Made by a program: the position numbers and the translations under genes. Under the pieces are notes generated by a model, which made no database searches, was not told the origin of the DNA, and was given only the letters and a program-made list of their open reading frames with translations. This document shows, piece by piece, positions 46,310 to 54,997 of a stretch of DNA of 64,000 bases. Source of the DNA: Indibacter alkaliphilus LW1 (GTDB taxonomy: Bacteria > Bacteroidota > Bacteroidia > Cytophagales > Cyclobacteriaceae); assembly GCF_000295935.2 (NCBI RefSeq), contig NZ_ALWO02000023.1:496001-560000 (forward strand). Direction: 5' to 3'. The stretch's first letter is position 1. Every line of letters begins with the position of its first letter.

Positions 46310-46636
46310 GATTTATTGGGCTTGAATGTTTTTTCAATATGCCTATGGAAGATTGAAGAATTTACTGAAGGGTTGCATGGAGGATGATTCTTATTTCTCA
46401 GATCAAGCTTTCATTTTGTTCTCTCGCATCTCAACTCTATCCGCACTTGTTTCTCACCTCCCTCCTCTCGTATTTCAACTCTTCCTTTTCCTCAAACTAT
46501 AATACGAGGTCAAAAAAAGACCTCAAAGGTCACGAACTCTTGGCTCTTGGTTCTCGCTTCTCTTTTCTCGTATCTCGCCTCTCTCTTCATCCTTCACCCT
46601 TCATCCCTCATCCCTCATCCTCCATCCTTCCCCCTT
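46310..46636. repeat. pyrimidine-rich spacer with degenerate CATCC(T/C) repeats
   Basis: From about 46400 the + strand is made almost only of C and T, passing into units of CTTCATCC, CTTCACCC, CTCATCC and CTCCATCC at 46586-46632, which end at the permease 5 stop codon. GAGGTC/GACCTC inverted bits at 46505-46530 resemble the 26481 element. In the transcript of permease 5 the tract reads as a purine-rich GGATGAGGGATGA 3' tail. Similar but shorter tracts precede 26957 and 29526. No gene is present. Confidence 0.65.
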
Positions 46637-49063
46637 CTACTCCACCTTAAACGCATCTACCGGATTGATCATCGCAGCACGGATTGACTGTGAACTTACC
46701 GTAAGTGCAGCTATGAAAAGCGCTATGAATCCAGAAATCAGAAACACCAACCAGGAAAGGGAAATACTATATGCAAAACCGTCCAGCCAATTACTCATAC
46801 CGTACCATGCTATGGGTACAGCAAGCACAAAACCCATTAAAACCAATTTGAGGAAATCTTTTCCCAAAAGAAGTACTACACTGAGAATACTTGCTCCCAT
46901 TACTTTTCTGACTCCGATCTCCTTGGTTCTTTGCTCTGTGGCATAAGCGGATAGACCAAACAGGCCTAAAATAGAAATCAGAATGGCTAAGCCTGCGAAG
47001 AAACCGAAAACAGTTCCGACTTTTTCTTCTGCTTCATACTGCTGATCAAATCTGTCCGCCACGGAATAATAATTGAAAGGGAAATCCGGACGTAAAGCAG
47101 TCCACTCCTCCCTGAGATAAGCTATACTTTGATCAAAATTATCTGCATTCAGACGGAATGCTACCTCATTAAACCTTTCATCAGGAACCATAAAAATCAT
47201 CGGACTGATGGGCTGATGCAGGGATTCAAAATGGAAATCCTTTACAACTCCAACTACATATCCTCGTCTAGGCCCATAATGCATAGCTTTACCTATAGCA
47301 TCTTCCGAAGATGCCCATCCAATAGCTCTGACCGCTGACTCATTGATCAAAAAGGCCTCTGTGCTATCGGATGCAAGCTGATAATCAAAGTCCCTTCCAG
47401 CAGCCATGTTAATCCCAAAAGTCTCCATAAATGAATGACTGATATGTATATCTGTCAATCTAATATCCATGACGGTCAGTTCACCATTGACTTCGGCCTG
47501 TGCACCTTGGGCATCCAATAACCTACCTGATGGAATTCTTGAACCCAAGGCCATTGACTCAATGCCTGGCTGTTGAAGAAACCTGTCTCTTAAGGTCTCG
47601 TAATTATCCACCAATTCTTTGTAGGCCGGCAGCACTACAATTTGTTCCTTATTGAAACCAAGCTCTTTATTTTTCATGTAGTCCAACTGATTGATCACCA
47701 CCATTACAGCAACAATCAGAATGATAGAAATCGCGAACTGTCCTACCACAAGCGCGGATCTCAATTTTTCATGAATAGAGCCTATCTTGTAGGTACCTTT
47801 CAACACTTTCACTGGTTGAAAACCTGACAAGAACAGCGAAGGATAACTTCCTGCCAACATCCCCACCAAGACTACCAAGGCCAGCATACCCAACAAATAT
47901 TCGGGATGATCCAGTAAATTCATGCTAAGTTCCTTTCCTGTAAAATCTCCAAATACCGGTAAAGCAATGGTTGCCAAAGCCACAGCAAGAACCAAAGCCA
48001 TGAAAGTCATCATGATGGTTTCACTCATAAATTGCCTGATCAAAAGTTGACGATCAGCCCCGAGCACTTTTCGTAATCCAACTTCCAAGGCTCTTTTGGC
48101 AGACCTCGCGGTAGCAAGGTTCATGAAATTCACACAGGCTATCAAAAGGATGAAAATGGCAATGGCACTGTAAATATAAACATACTCTATGCTTGAATTA
48201 GGTTCAAGCTCGGAATCCAGATTGGAATAAAGGTGAATATCAGTAATGGCCCAAGGGTGCAAATCTGTCCAAGTTGAAGGCAAGGTTCCATCATTCCCTG
48301 TTTGCAGGTGCCTGTTAAGAAAAGAAGGAATTTGTGCGGTAATGGACTCAATATCAACCCCTGGTTTCAAAAGCATGTAAGTTCCAAAGTTATTGGAACC
48401 GAAATTCTTCATCATGGCTTCATAACCACCATAGAAATCTGTCACCAATTCCATCGAAGCCAAAAAATCAGCCTTGAAATGTGAATTGTCCGGAACATCC
48501 TTCATCACAGCTCTGACCTGCATATTTGCTGATACCTGGCCGATTTTCATTTCCAAAGTTCTGCCGATTGCCTCAGAATTACCAAAGTATTTTTTGGCCA
48601 TGCTTTCCGAGATAACCATACCATCCGGGAAACTCAAAGCAGCCTCAGGATCTCCTTCAATCACTTCCCAAGTAAAAACATTGAAAACTTCAGGATCTGA
48701 GAAATAGAATCTTCTTTCTTCAAAAACATTTCCCTCATCTTTTAACACCACATTGGTATTAAGAACCCGGACTACCTCCTCCACATCCTGATTAAAATCA
48801 GACTTGAGAAGTGGTCCAAAAGGTGGCGCCAAATGGCCCAAATGAAGATTTACTTCACCATTTTGGTTAAAAAAAGAACGGGAAATCCTGTAAATCCTAT
48901 CTGATTTATCATGGTACTTGTCATAACTGAGCTCATGTTGAACAAATAGAAAAATCAATATACTGGCAGCCATTCCTACAGAAAGTCCCAAAATATTGAT
49001 TAACATATAAGCTGGGTTTTTCTTCAGGTTTCGTAGAAATATTTTCAAATAATTGCGGAGCAT
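46637..49063 (-). CDS. FtsX/MacB-type ABC permease 5
   Basis: 808 residues, starting MLRNYLKIFLRNLKKNPAY. The first core has AKRALEVGLRKVLGADRQL, the second EQRTKEIGVRKVMGA, and the end is INPVDAFKVE. The organisation is the same two-half FtsX plan. The ATG at 49063 lies about 85 bases downstream of the sigma-54-like element at 49148-49162. Together with its neighbours it forms a set of divergent paralogues, most different in the periplasmic domains, which is where substrate or adaptor contact would be expected. Confidence 0.93.
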   Translation of the reverse strand: MLRNYLKIFLRNLKKNPAYMLINILGLSVGMAASILIFLFVQHELSYDKYHDKSDRIYRISRSFFNQNGEVNLHLGHLAPPFGPLLKSDFNQDVEEVVRVLNTNVVLKDEGNVFEERRFYFSDPEVFNVFTWEVIEGDPEAALSFPDGMVISESMAKKYFGNSEAIGRTLEMKIGQVSANMQVRAVMKDVPDNSHFKADFLASMELVTDFYGGYEAMMKNFGSNNFGTYMLLKPGVDIESITAQIPSFLNRHLQTGNDGTLPSTWTDLHPWAITDIHLYSNLDSELEPNSSIEYVYIYSAIAIFILLIACVNFMNLATARSAKRALEVGLRKVLGADRQLLIRQFMSETIMMTFMALVLAVALATIALPVFGDFTGKELSMNLLDHPEYLLGMLALVVLVGMLAGSYPSLFLSGFQPVKVLKGTYKIGSIHEKLRSALVVGQFAISIILIVAVMVVINQLDYMKNKELGFNKEQIVVLPAYKELVDNYETLRDRFLQQPGIESMALGSRIPSGRLLDAQGAQAEVNGELTVMDIRLTDIHISHSFMETFGINMAAGRDFDYQLASDSTEAFLINESAVRAIGWASSEDAIGKAMHYGPRRGYVVGVVKDFHFESLHQPISPMIFMVPDERFNEVAFRLNADNFDQSIAYLREEWTALRPDFPFNYYSVADRFDQQYEAEEKVGTVFGFFAGLAILISILGLFGLSAYATEQRTKEIGVRKVMGASILSVVLLLGKDFLKLVLMGFVLAVPIAWYGMSNWLDGFAYSISLSWLVFLISGFIALFIAALTVSSQSIRAAMINPVDAFKVE

Positions 49064-49147
49064 AATAACTGTTTGTTGAGATTGTGATTATCCGCTACTT
49101 TGCCAGTAACATCAAATTATTAAATTATTTTTTGTATTTGAATCAAT

Positions 49148-49240
49148 TCCATTTTAATGCCAGCCTAGAGGATTGACTAATGGGCTCAGACCGCATTCCA
49201 TTCACTTTATCTAAAAGATAAGCGGACATTATTGTCCGCT
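49148..49240 (-). promoter_or_regulatory. sigma-54-like promoter and activator site (permease 5)
   Basis: On the minus strand TGGCATTAAAATGGA (49162 to 49148) has a perfect -24 and TGGA at -12. AGCGGACA (49221-49228) and TGTCCGCT (49233-49240) form a perfect inverted pair; the GTCCGC half starts at 49234, 72 bases upstream of the -24 element. The order of the half sites is the reverse of that in the ATPase-TolC promoter, so the binding unit may be the half site. It could also be a weak hairpin at the end of the permease 6 transcript. Confidence 0.6.
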
Positions 49241-49272
49241 GGTGGTCAAAATCAATTGAGATAATTTTCCCA

Positions 49273-51675
49273 TCATTCATCCTTCAGTGTCTTTGCAGGG
49301 TTTTGCAAAAATACCTTTGTGGTCCTGTAACCAATTGTCAATAGCGCAATCAGTCCTACGAATGCAATGGCCAATACATAGATCCAAGGCGAGATATCAG
49401 TTTTATAGGCAAAACCTGATAGCCATTCCTGACTAAACCACAGACCGAACCCTATGGAAAACATAGCCGACAAGCCCAAGAGTAAAAAGAAATCAGATGA
49501 AAGTATTTTTAACACATCAGTAGCTTTGGCACCTAATACTTTGCGGATGCTGATTTCCCGCGTTCTTCGCATAGCAACGTAGGAAACCAGTCCAAAAAGC
49601 CCCATACTGGCTATGAAAATGGCAATCCCAGAGAATAGCTGGAAAATACGGGACACATTTTGTTCCCTCTGATACATTTGAGCATATTCTTCATCAAGAA
49701 ATCTGAAGGCAAATGGCCTTTCCGGATAAACACCTTTCCATACATCTTCCATTTTGGAAAGGTTTTCTTTTGGGTTGCCTTTAGGAAGTTTGGCCAAAAT
49801 CCAGTTGGCTTCTGATGGCTGTATAAAGATCACCAAAGGTCCGACCTGATTATGCAATGAATTGAAATAAAAATCCTGAACTACTCCTTTAACATTGGAT
49901 ATCAAACCATTAAAATTCACCTTTCGCCCTACACTTTCTTCAACTGTCCATCCCAATTCTCTGATAGCAGCCTGGTTCAGAATAATATTCATTTCTGCAT
50001 TTTCTTCATAAGCTGCAGTCTGATTGATATCCTGATCAGAAAACTCAACACCTGCCAGTAAATGAAGATTTAGGGTTTTTACAATCTCATGATCTACTGC
50101 AAAACCGGTCAGCATAAGATCCTTGTCATTGTCTCCTCCTGGAGAAATAGAGTAACCTGCTTGAATAAATATGGGAAGTGAGTTTGTCAGGCTGGTGGAC
50201 TGCACAGCTGCAGTCCTCTCCAGTTCACTTTTCAATGCAGAATATTTCTCCCCCATATTATAATGAAAATTGAGGGCAACCACCTCTTCCCGTTCATATC
50301 CCAAGTTGATGGTCTGCATGAAATCCAACTGTTTTTTGACGATAAAAGTGGACAACAAAAGACTGATGGAAACAAAAAACTGAAAAACCACCAAACTTCT
50401 TCTAAGCCAAGCGCCACTCGCAAAACCGGTTATTTTTTTTCCCAAAGCACGCAGTGGCTCCATCCCAGAAAGAATCAATGCCGGATAAAACCCTGAAAAC
50501 AAACCAATGGAAAGCATTAAGCTCAACACCAGCAAAATCCCTAGAGGACTAAGCAACAATTCCAAGTTCATGGAAACCCCAGAAAATTCTTCAAAAACCC
50601 CTTTTAGCAGATAAAGAATCAATAGACTAAATATTACTCCAGATAGGGACAAGATCATAGATTCAGAAATAAATTGACCAAATAGCTGAGGCCTATCTGC
50701 TCCCAAAACCTTTCTAAGCCCTACTTCCTTATTGCGTTCTGTAGACTCAGCAGTGGCTAGGTTGACATAATTGATGATGCCGATGATTATGAGTAAAAAA
50801 GCAACTGACCCAAAAATATAGAGGTTTTTGATATCAGAAACAGGTTTCATTTCCTTCAGTTGGCTGTCTCCCAAATAAATGGAAGTCAAAGGTTGATACA
50901 ATATAGAAACTTCAAATCCATAGCTTCTCAATTGTTCGCCCAAGTACTTTTCTACCAGCTGATCAAGTTTTGAGGTAAAGGCTTCCCTATCAGAATTAGG
51001 AATTAGTTTTGCATAAGAATAGTAATTTGCAGGAGACCATTGAGGTTCTTTTCCATGCCTGGTACTGATAAAAGAGGCTAAAAAGTCAAAATCAATGTGA
51101 CTGTTACTTGGGAAGTCTGATACAATACCGGTAACCTGATAATCTTTGCTGTCTACCTTGATGGTATTTCCCACTGCCAGTAAAGGTTTTTGGAAGTACC
51201 GCTGCGCCGCAGAGAATGTCAGGACTATCTGATTGGGCGCTGCCAAAAGCTTTCCCTCAGCTCCGGCAAGTAATTCCAGGTCGAAGATTTCAAAGAAATT
51301 TTCATCCACAAAAGCAAACTTGGTCTCCTCCCGGTTACCTTCTCCAGCATCTATCAGCACCGAAGAAAAGATGCTGTAATCAAAAATCAGGGTAGCTACT
51401 TCTACCTCCTCAATTTCTTCCATCAAGGCAGGAACCAAAGCTGACGGTGTCATCGCTACCACTTGTTCCTCTCCTGACCTGACAAATTTTTGTGCAAACC
51501 TTACCACCCGGTCCGAATCTGAATAGATCTTGTCGTAGGTGGCTTCATGGTGGACATACAGCGCAATGGCCAAAAAACTGACTATGGCAACAGTAAGACC
51601 TAAAATATTAATACCCGCATAAAGCTTTCGCTTCATCAGGTTTCTAAAGGACACTTTTAAGTAATTCTTCCACAT
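49273..51675 (-). CDS. FtsX/MacB-type ABC permease 6
   Basis: 800 residues from the ATG at 51675 (MWKNYLKVSFRNLMKRKLY); an ATG 11 codons upstream gives no conserved sequence. First core: TERNKEVGLRKVLGADRPQ; second: RRTREISIRKVLGA; end: QNPAKTLKDE. It has its own sigma-54-like promoter at 51753-51854. As with the other five, ATP hydrolysis must come from a separate protein. The first of a run of three permease genes in the same direction (51675, 49063, 46309). Confidence 0.93.
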   Translation of the reverse strand: MWKNYLKVSFRNLMKRKLYAGINILGLTVAIVSFLAIALYVHHEATYDKIYSDSDRVVRFAQKFVRSGEEQVVAMTPSALVPALMEEIEEVEVATLIFDYSIFSSVLIDAGEGNREETKFAFVDENFFEIFDLELLAGAEGKLLAAPNQIVLTFSAAQRYFQKPLLAVGNTIKVDSKDYQVTGIVSDFPSNSHIDFDFLASFISTRHGKEPQWSPANYYSYAKLIPNSDREAFTSKLDQLVEKYLGEQLRSYGFEVSILYQPLTSIYLGDSQLKEMKPVSDIKNLYIFGSVAFLLIIIGIINYVNLATAESTERNKEVGLRKVLGADRPQLFGQFISESMILSLSGVIFSLLILYLLKGVFEEFSGVSMNLELLLSPLGILLVLSLMLSIGLFSGFYPALILSGMEPLRALGKKITGFASGAWLRRSLVVFQFFVSISLLLSTFIVKKQLDFMQTINLGYEREEVVALNFHYNMGEKYSALKSELERTAAVQSTSLTNSLPIFIQAGYSISPGGDNDKDLMLTGFAVDHEIVKTLNLHLLAGVEFSDQDINQTAAYEENAEMNIILNQAAIRELGWTVEESVGRKVNFNGLISNVKGVVQDFYFNSLHNQVGPLVIFIQPSEANWILAKLPKGNPKENLSKMEDVWKGVYPERPFAFRFLDEEYAQMYQREQNVSRIFQLFSGIAIFIASMGLFGLVSYVAMRRTREISIRKVLGAKATDVLKILSSDFFLLLGLSAMFSIGFGLWFSQEWLSGFAYKTDISPWIYVLAIAFVGLIALLTIGYRTTKVFLQNPAKTLKDE

Positions 51676-51752
51676 GATTGTAAAATCTAAGTTTGGTTTC
51701 CCCAACAAAGGGCATCCTGGCTACTATACTTTCACCTAGCTGAAACTTTATT

Positions 51753-51854
51753 TCTACATTCATGCCAGCTCCAAAAAACAGTCTTATGAATTAAAAATGA
51801 GGATTTTGTGATTTCACCCTGTGGACAGATGAACATTTTTGTCCGAATACGGGC
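51753..51854 (-). promoter_or_regulatory. sigma-54-like promoter and activator site (permease 6)
   Basis: On the minus strand TGGCATGAATGTAGA (51767 to 51753) keeps the -24 box and has TAGA at -12, the weakest of the four. GTCCGAATACGGGC (51841-51854) differs from the perfect palindrome in three bases and starts 74 bases upstream of the -24 element. A further half-site, TGTGGACAG, lies near 51820. Confidence 0.55.
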
Positions 51855-51939
51855 AAAAAAATAAATGGAGGCTGTCCTATAACCAGTCTGATACTTTATC
51901 ACAAATATCAGTTTGATGGCTTGAGTCTACAAAATCTCC

Positions 51940-53190
51940 TTAGCCATGCACCAATTGAAGTAAAAGACCACAGATATAGGCCCCATAAGTACCCACAGCA
52001 TATCCCAATACTGCCATCAAGACCCCAACGGGTGCCAGAGATGGGTTAAAAGCAGATGCAACGATAGGTGCTGATGCAGCTCCACCCACATTGGCCTGAG
52101 ACCCAACTGCCACAAAGAAGAATGGTGCTTTGATCAAGTAAGCAACCAACAACATAATCAAGACATGGAATATCATCCAAAATATTCCTATAAGGAAAAA
52201 AACAGGGCTGTCAAAAATAGCCATCAAGTCCATTTGCATTCCGATGGTGGCTACCAGAACATAAAGTAAAACTGACCCTAATCTCGATGCCCCAGCTCCT
52301 TCAAGCTCCCTTGCACGGGTAAATGAAAGAATCAAACCTCCCGTGGTGGCCACTACCACTATCCAAAAGAAGGTTTTATCCAAGGAATACTGGCCCAATT
52401 GGGGATAATTGCTACCAATGAAAGGGGCTAACCAGTCTGCAATCAAATGGGCTAAACCTGTGATGGCAAAACCAATTCCCAAAATTTTCATGGTATCGGC
52501 CATCGTGGGGATCTTCAAAATCCCTTCTCTGTATTTTTCCACTTTCTCTTGAAGCTCATGAATGGCAGAACTATCAGCTTTGAAAATTTTATCAATTTTA
52601 CCTGGCTTGGCAGCCCAATAAAGCAATACCGCCATCCAAACATTGGCTACCAATACATCTACTGCAATCATTTGGGAAAATAGCGTGGGGCTAGCACCAA
52701 ATACCTCCAACATGGCTGTCTGATTAGCACCACCCCCAATCCAGCTTCCGGCAATAGTCGCCAAGCCTCTCCAGATTTCATCAGGACCAACACCTCCCAG
52801 AACCTCCGGAAAAATGGTGGAAATAGTCAATAGTGCCAAAGGACCTCCCAGAATAATACCCAATGAACCTGCCAAAAACATGATCAATGCTTTGGGACCT
52901 AACTTGAGGATACCTTTAAAATCAATGCTCAATGTCAAAAGCACCAGTGAAGTGGGCAATAGATAACGCGAGGCCATGCCATAAAGACCAGAGTACTCAC
53001 CAGAAATCAAACCTACCGAATTCAACACCGCTGGGATGAAATAACAAAGCAAAATAGAGGGTATCACCCTGTAAAATTTTCTCCAGATCGGTTTATTGCT
53101 TGACGAAGTACCAAAAACAAGCGCCAATATGGACATCAAAATCCCAAAAACTATGGCATCATTGGTAATCAGTGGTGTTGCTTCTTGCAT
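51940..53190 (-). CDS. DUF819-family membrane protein
   Basis: 416 residues with about eleven hydrophobic segments and no signal peptide. Family marks are the GSWIGGGANQTAM loop near 150 and the VGSQANVGGAASAP loop near 365, two inverted glycine-rich hairpins as in transporters with inverted repeats. The family (YjcL-like) is related to the bile-acid/auxin type carrier folds; substrate is unknown. A helical cytoplasmic loop with charged residues lies at about 205-230. Single gene; terminator not obvious. Confidence 0.88.
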   Translation of the reverse strand: MQEATPLITNDAIVFGILMSILALVFGTSSSNKPIWRKFYRVIPSILLCYFIPAVLNSVGLISGEYSGLYGMASRYLLPTSLVLLTLSIDFKGILKLGPKALIMFLAGSLGIILGGPLALLTISTIFPEVLGGVGPDEIWRGLATIAGSWIGGGANQTAMLEVFGASPTLFSQMIAVDVLVANVWMAVLLYWAAKPGKIDKIFKADSSAIHELQEKVEKYREGILKIPTMADTMKILGIGFAITGLAHLIADWLAPFIGSNYPQLGQYSLDKTFFWIVVVATTGGLILSFTRARELEGAGASRLGSVLLYVLVATIGMQMDLMAIFDSPVFFLIGIFWMIFHVLIMLLVAYLIKAPFFFVAVGSQANVGGAASAPIVASAFNPSLAPVGVLMAVLGYAVGTYGAYICGLLLQLVHG

Positions 53191-53234
53191 GAAGAAAGAG
53201 GTTTTTTACAACAATACCACAATTGCTCAAAAAA

Positions 53235-53876
53235 TCAAAAACCATCCCTCTCCCACATGTAGGTAAACTCTCCAAGCATCATGGCTGTAGCTCCCCAAAC
53301 AGTTTCTGATTCTATATCAAAATAGGGCGCATTTACTTTGAAACCCGCACGGGAATTGATACTTCCTGTTTTTCTAATGTTTTTATCCATAAGTACTTCC
53401 ACCGGGCAATTGATAATCCTTTCCACTTCCTTGGGGTCAGGAAGGAAATTGGGTTGCTCATTGACAAAACCTAAAAATGGGGAAACCATAAAATTACTCG
53501 GAGGAATATAAAGGTCTGACATCTTGCCCAAAAGTGTTACTTTATCTGCATCAATGCCTATTTCTTCCTCCGATTCCCGGAGAGCCGTTTCAGCTAGATC
53601 TTCATCACTTTCTTCCATTTTTCCACCAGGGAAAGCAATCTGCCCACTGTGGACACCTTCATATTTGGGTCTTTTGATAAAAGGTATATAGCATTTTCCG
53701 GTGCTATCAGGGTAAAACAACATTAAAACCGCTCCTTTTCGAAAATCTTTCCTGATTTGTTGCGCAAATCGCTCTTCATCAACAGGCTGAGGTGCCATAG
53801 TAATTTGTCCTTTTCTGCCAGGAAGAGGCTTTTCCAGGATTTGTTCTAATTTTCTGATTACCTGATCAAACTCCAT
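53235..53876 (-). CDS. NUDIX hydrolase, CoA pyrophosphatase type
   Basis: 213 residues from the ATG at 53876, which overlaps the TGA of the lipoprotein gene by one base; a TTG one codon upstream is less likely. The Nudix box spans about 85-108 with REsEEEIGI (100-108), and the preceding GVHSGQIAFPGGK is the mark of the NudL/CoA-diphosphatase group, which split CoA or acyl-CoA into phosphopantetheine and ADP in a Mg2+ or Mn2+-dependent way. Coupled to an unrelated lipoprotein gene. Confidence 0.9.
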   Translation of the reverse strand: MEFDQVIRKLEQILEKPLPGRKGQITMAPQPVDEERFAQQIRKDFRKGAVLMLFYPDSTGKCYIPFIKRPKYEGVHSGQIAFPGGKMEESDEDLAETALRESEEEIGIDADKVTLLGKMSDLYIPPSNFMVSPFLGFVNEQPNFLPDPKEVERIINCPVEVLMDKNIRKTGSINSRAGFKVNAPYFDIESETVWGATAMMLGEFTYMWERDGF

Positions 53877-54544
53877 CAAAAAGAAATACGGTTTAGTTTT
53901 CTCTTTAAATACCCATCTTTGGAATAATTTGTTGTCACAAGTGGATGCTTAAACATCACAAAACTGGAGTTTTCAACATCAATCAGCCATAATTTGGGTG
54001 TAACTCCTTCTTCTTCTTCAAAAAAACCTGCAACCAAAAGGTGTGAAGGTGTCACCCAAACAGCATCTTCGAAACCTCCGGATGGACCGATAAACAGCAA
54101 GCGCTCCCGCATCCCATTATCTTTAAAATATATTACTTCCGAGTCTGGATTCAGAAAGGGACCTCCGTTCTCCGGAAATACAATCTTATAACTATAAATA
54201 TCCACTACCCCTTTCCCTTCAGGATTGGGAATAAGATATGGATAAAAAGGTGAGTCATCATCTATGGGATTTTCCTCCGGCCATTCAAGCTGTTCGAAGG
54301 CCACTTTTTTATCAACTTCGAAATCTCCAAGATTAAATTTACCTTCTGAGTTTTTCCAGAAAGTCACCCAAGATTGGATTTGCTGCAGTCCCATTTCTGC
54401 CAACTGTAATTCTTCATCTTCCAGAGGCAAATCCGACTCCAAAACAACTTCCTCCTTTTCCTTTTCTGAGCCACAAGAAATTGCGGCTACTAAAAGGGCT
54501 GAAAGTAATAGGAAACGGGTGTAATTTAAGCTGGATTTATTCAT
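53876..54544 (-). CDS. lipoprotein of unknown function
   Basis: 222 residues from the ATG at 54544, where a signal peptide with lipobox AISC (about Cys24) begins. The longer frame, from 54628, would run through a hairpin and has no signal character. After an acidic linker the mature part contains WVTFWKNSEGKFNLG and VVDIYSYKIVFPENG, beta-rich and reminiscent of a propeller or lipocalin-like fold, but I cannot assign it. It overlaps the NUDIX gene by one base. Confidence 0.72.
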   Translation of the reverse strand: MNKSSLNYTRFLLLSALLVAAISCGSEKEKEEVVLESDLPLEDEELQLAEMGLQQIQSWVTFWKNSEGKFNLGDFEVDKKVAFEQLEWPEENPIDDDSPFYPYLIPNPEGKGVVDIYSYKIVFPENGGPFLNPDSEVIYFKDNGMRERLLFIGPSGGFEDAVWVTPSHLLVAGFFEEEEGVTPKLWLIDVENSSFVMFKHPLVTTNYSKDGYLKRKLNRISF

Positions 54545-54594
54545 TTTGAACCAAGTAAAAGAATACGAATGAAATACAAAATTGCTAAAAATCA

Positions 54595-54625
54595 AAAAAG
54601 GCCGGAACATTGTTCCAGCCTTTTC
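54595..54625. terminator. terminator-like hairpin between divergent genes
   Basis: AAAAGGCCGGAAC and GTTCCAGCCTTTT pair around a short loop with one unpaired base, flanked by A-rich and T-rich runs. It lies in the spacer 54545-54997 between the lipoprotein gene (minus) and aceK (plus), about 50 bases before the former. Lying in what should be a 5' leader, it may be an attenuator or may stop stray antisense transcripts. The rest of the spacer is AT-rich with no gene. Confidence 0.6.
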
Positions 54626-54997
54626 CATCTCTCAAACCTATTAAACCTATTGTAGATATTCATTGATTGAATAACATGTCAGAAAGGTATATAATGTTTT
54701 GTTATTGTCCAAACAATCGATTGCGAAAATTTTATTTTGTCTGGAAAACATAAGATTTTCAGGCCAATATAATTTCGGAATTCAAAGATTATCACCAACA
54801 TATACACTTCATTTTTCTTCAAAAATTCCAGAAAATTTTTATTTGACATTAAAAGAAAAAATGAAATACCGAAAATAAAATTATCTATTAAAATTGAAGA
54901 ACCTTTACTGATGAATTGATAGAAAATTGAACGGATTAAAGGGATGCTTTCCGCAATATTTTTACTTTTATAATTGTAGCATTTTTGAAAAAGGAAT

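Noticed and set aside
46339-46344. AGGCAT as -24 element for permease 4
   Set aside because: There is no matching -12 and no GTCCG site 70-75 bases upstream.
49221-49240. Palindrome as terminator of permease 6
   Set aside because: No T-run follows on the minus strand and the element has the sequence and distance of the proposed activator site; a secondary role in termination is not excluded.
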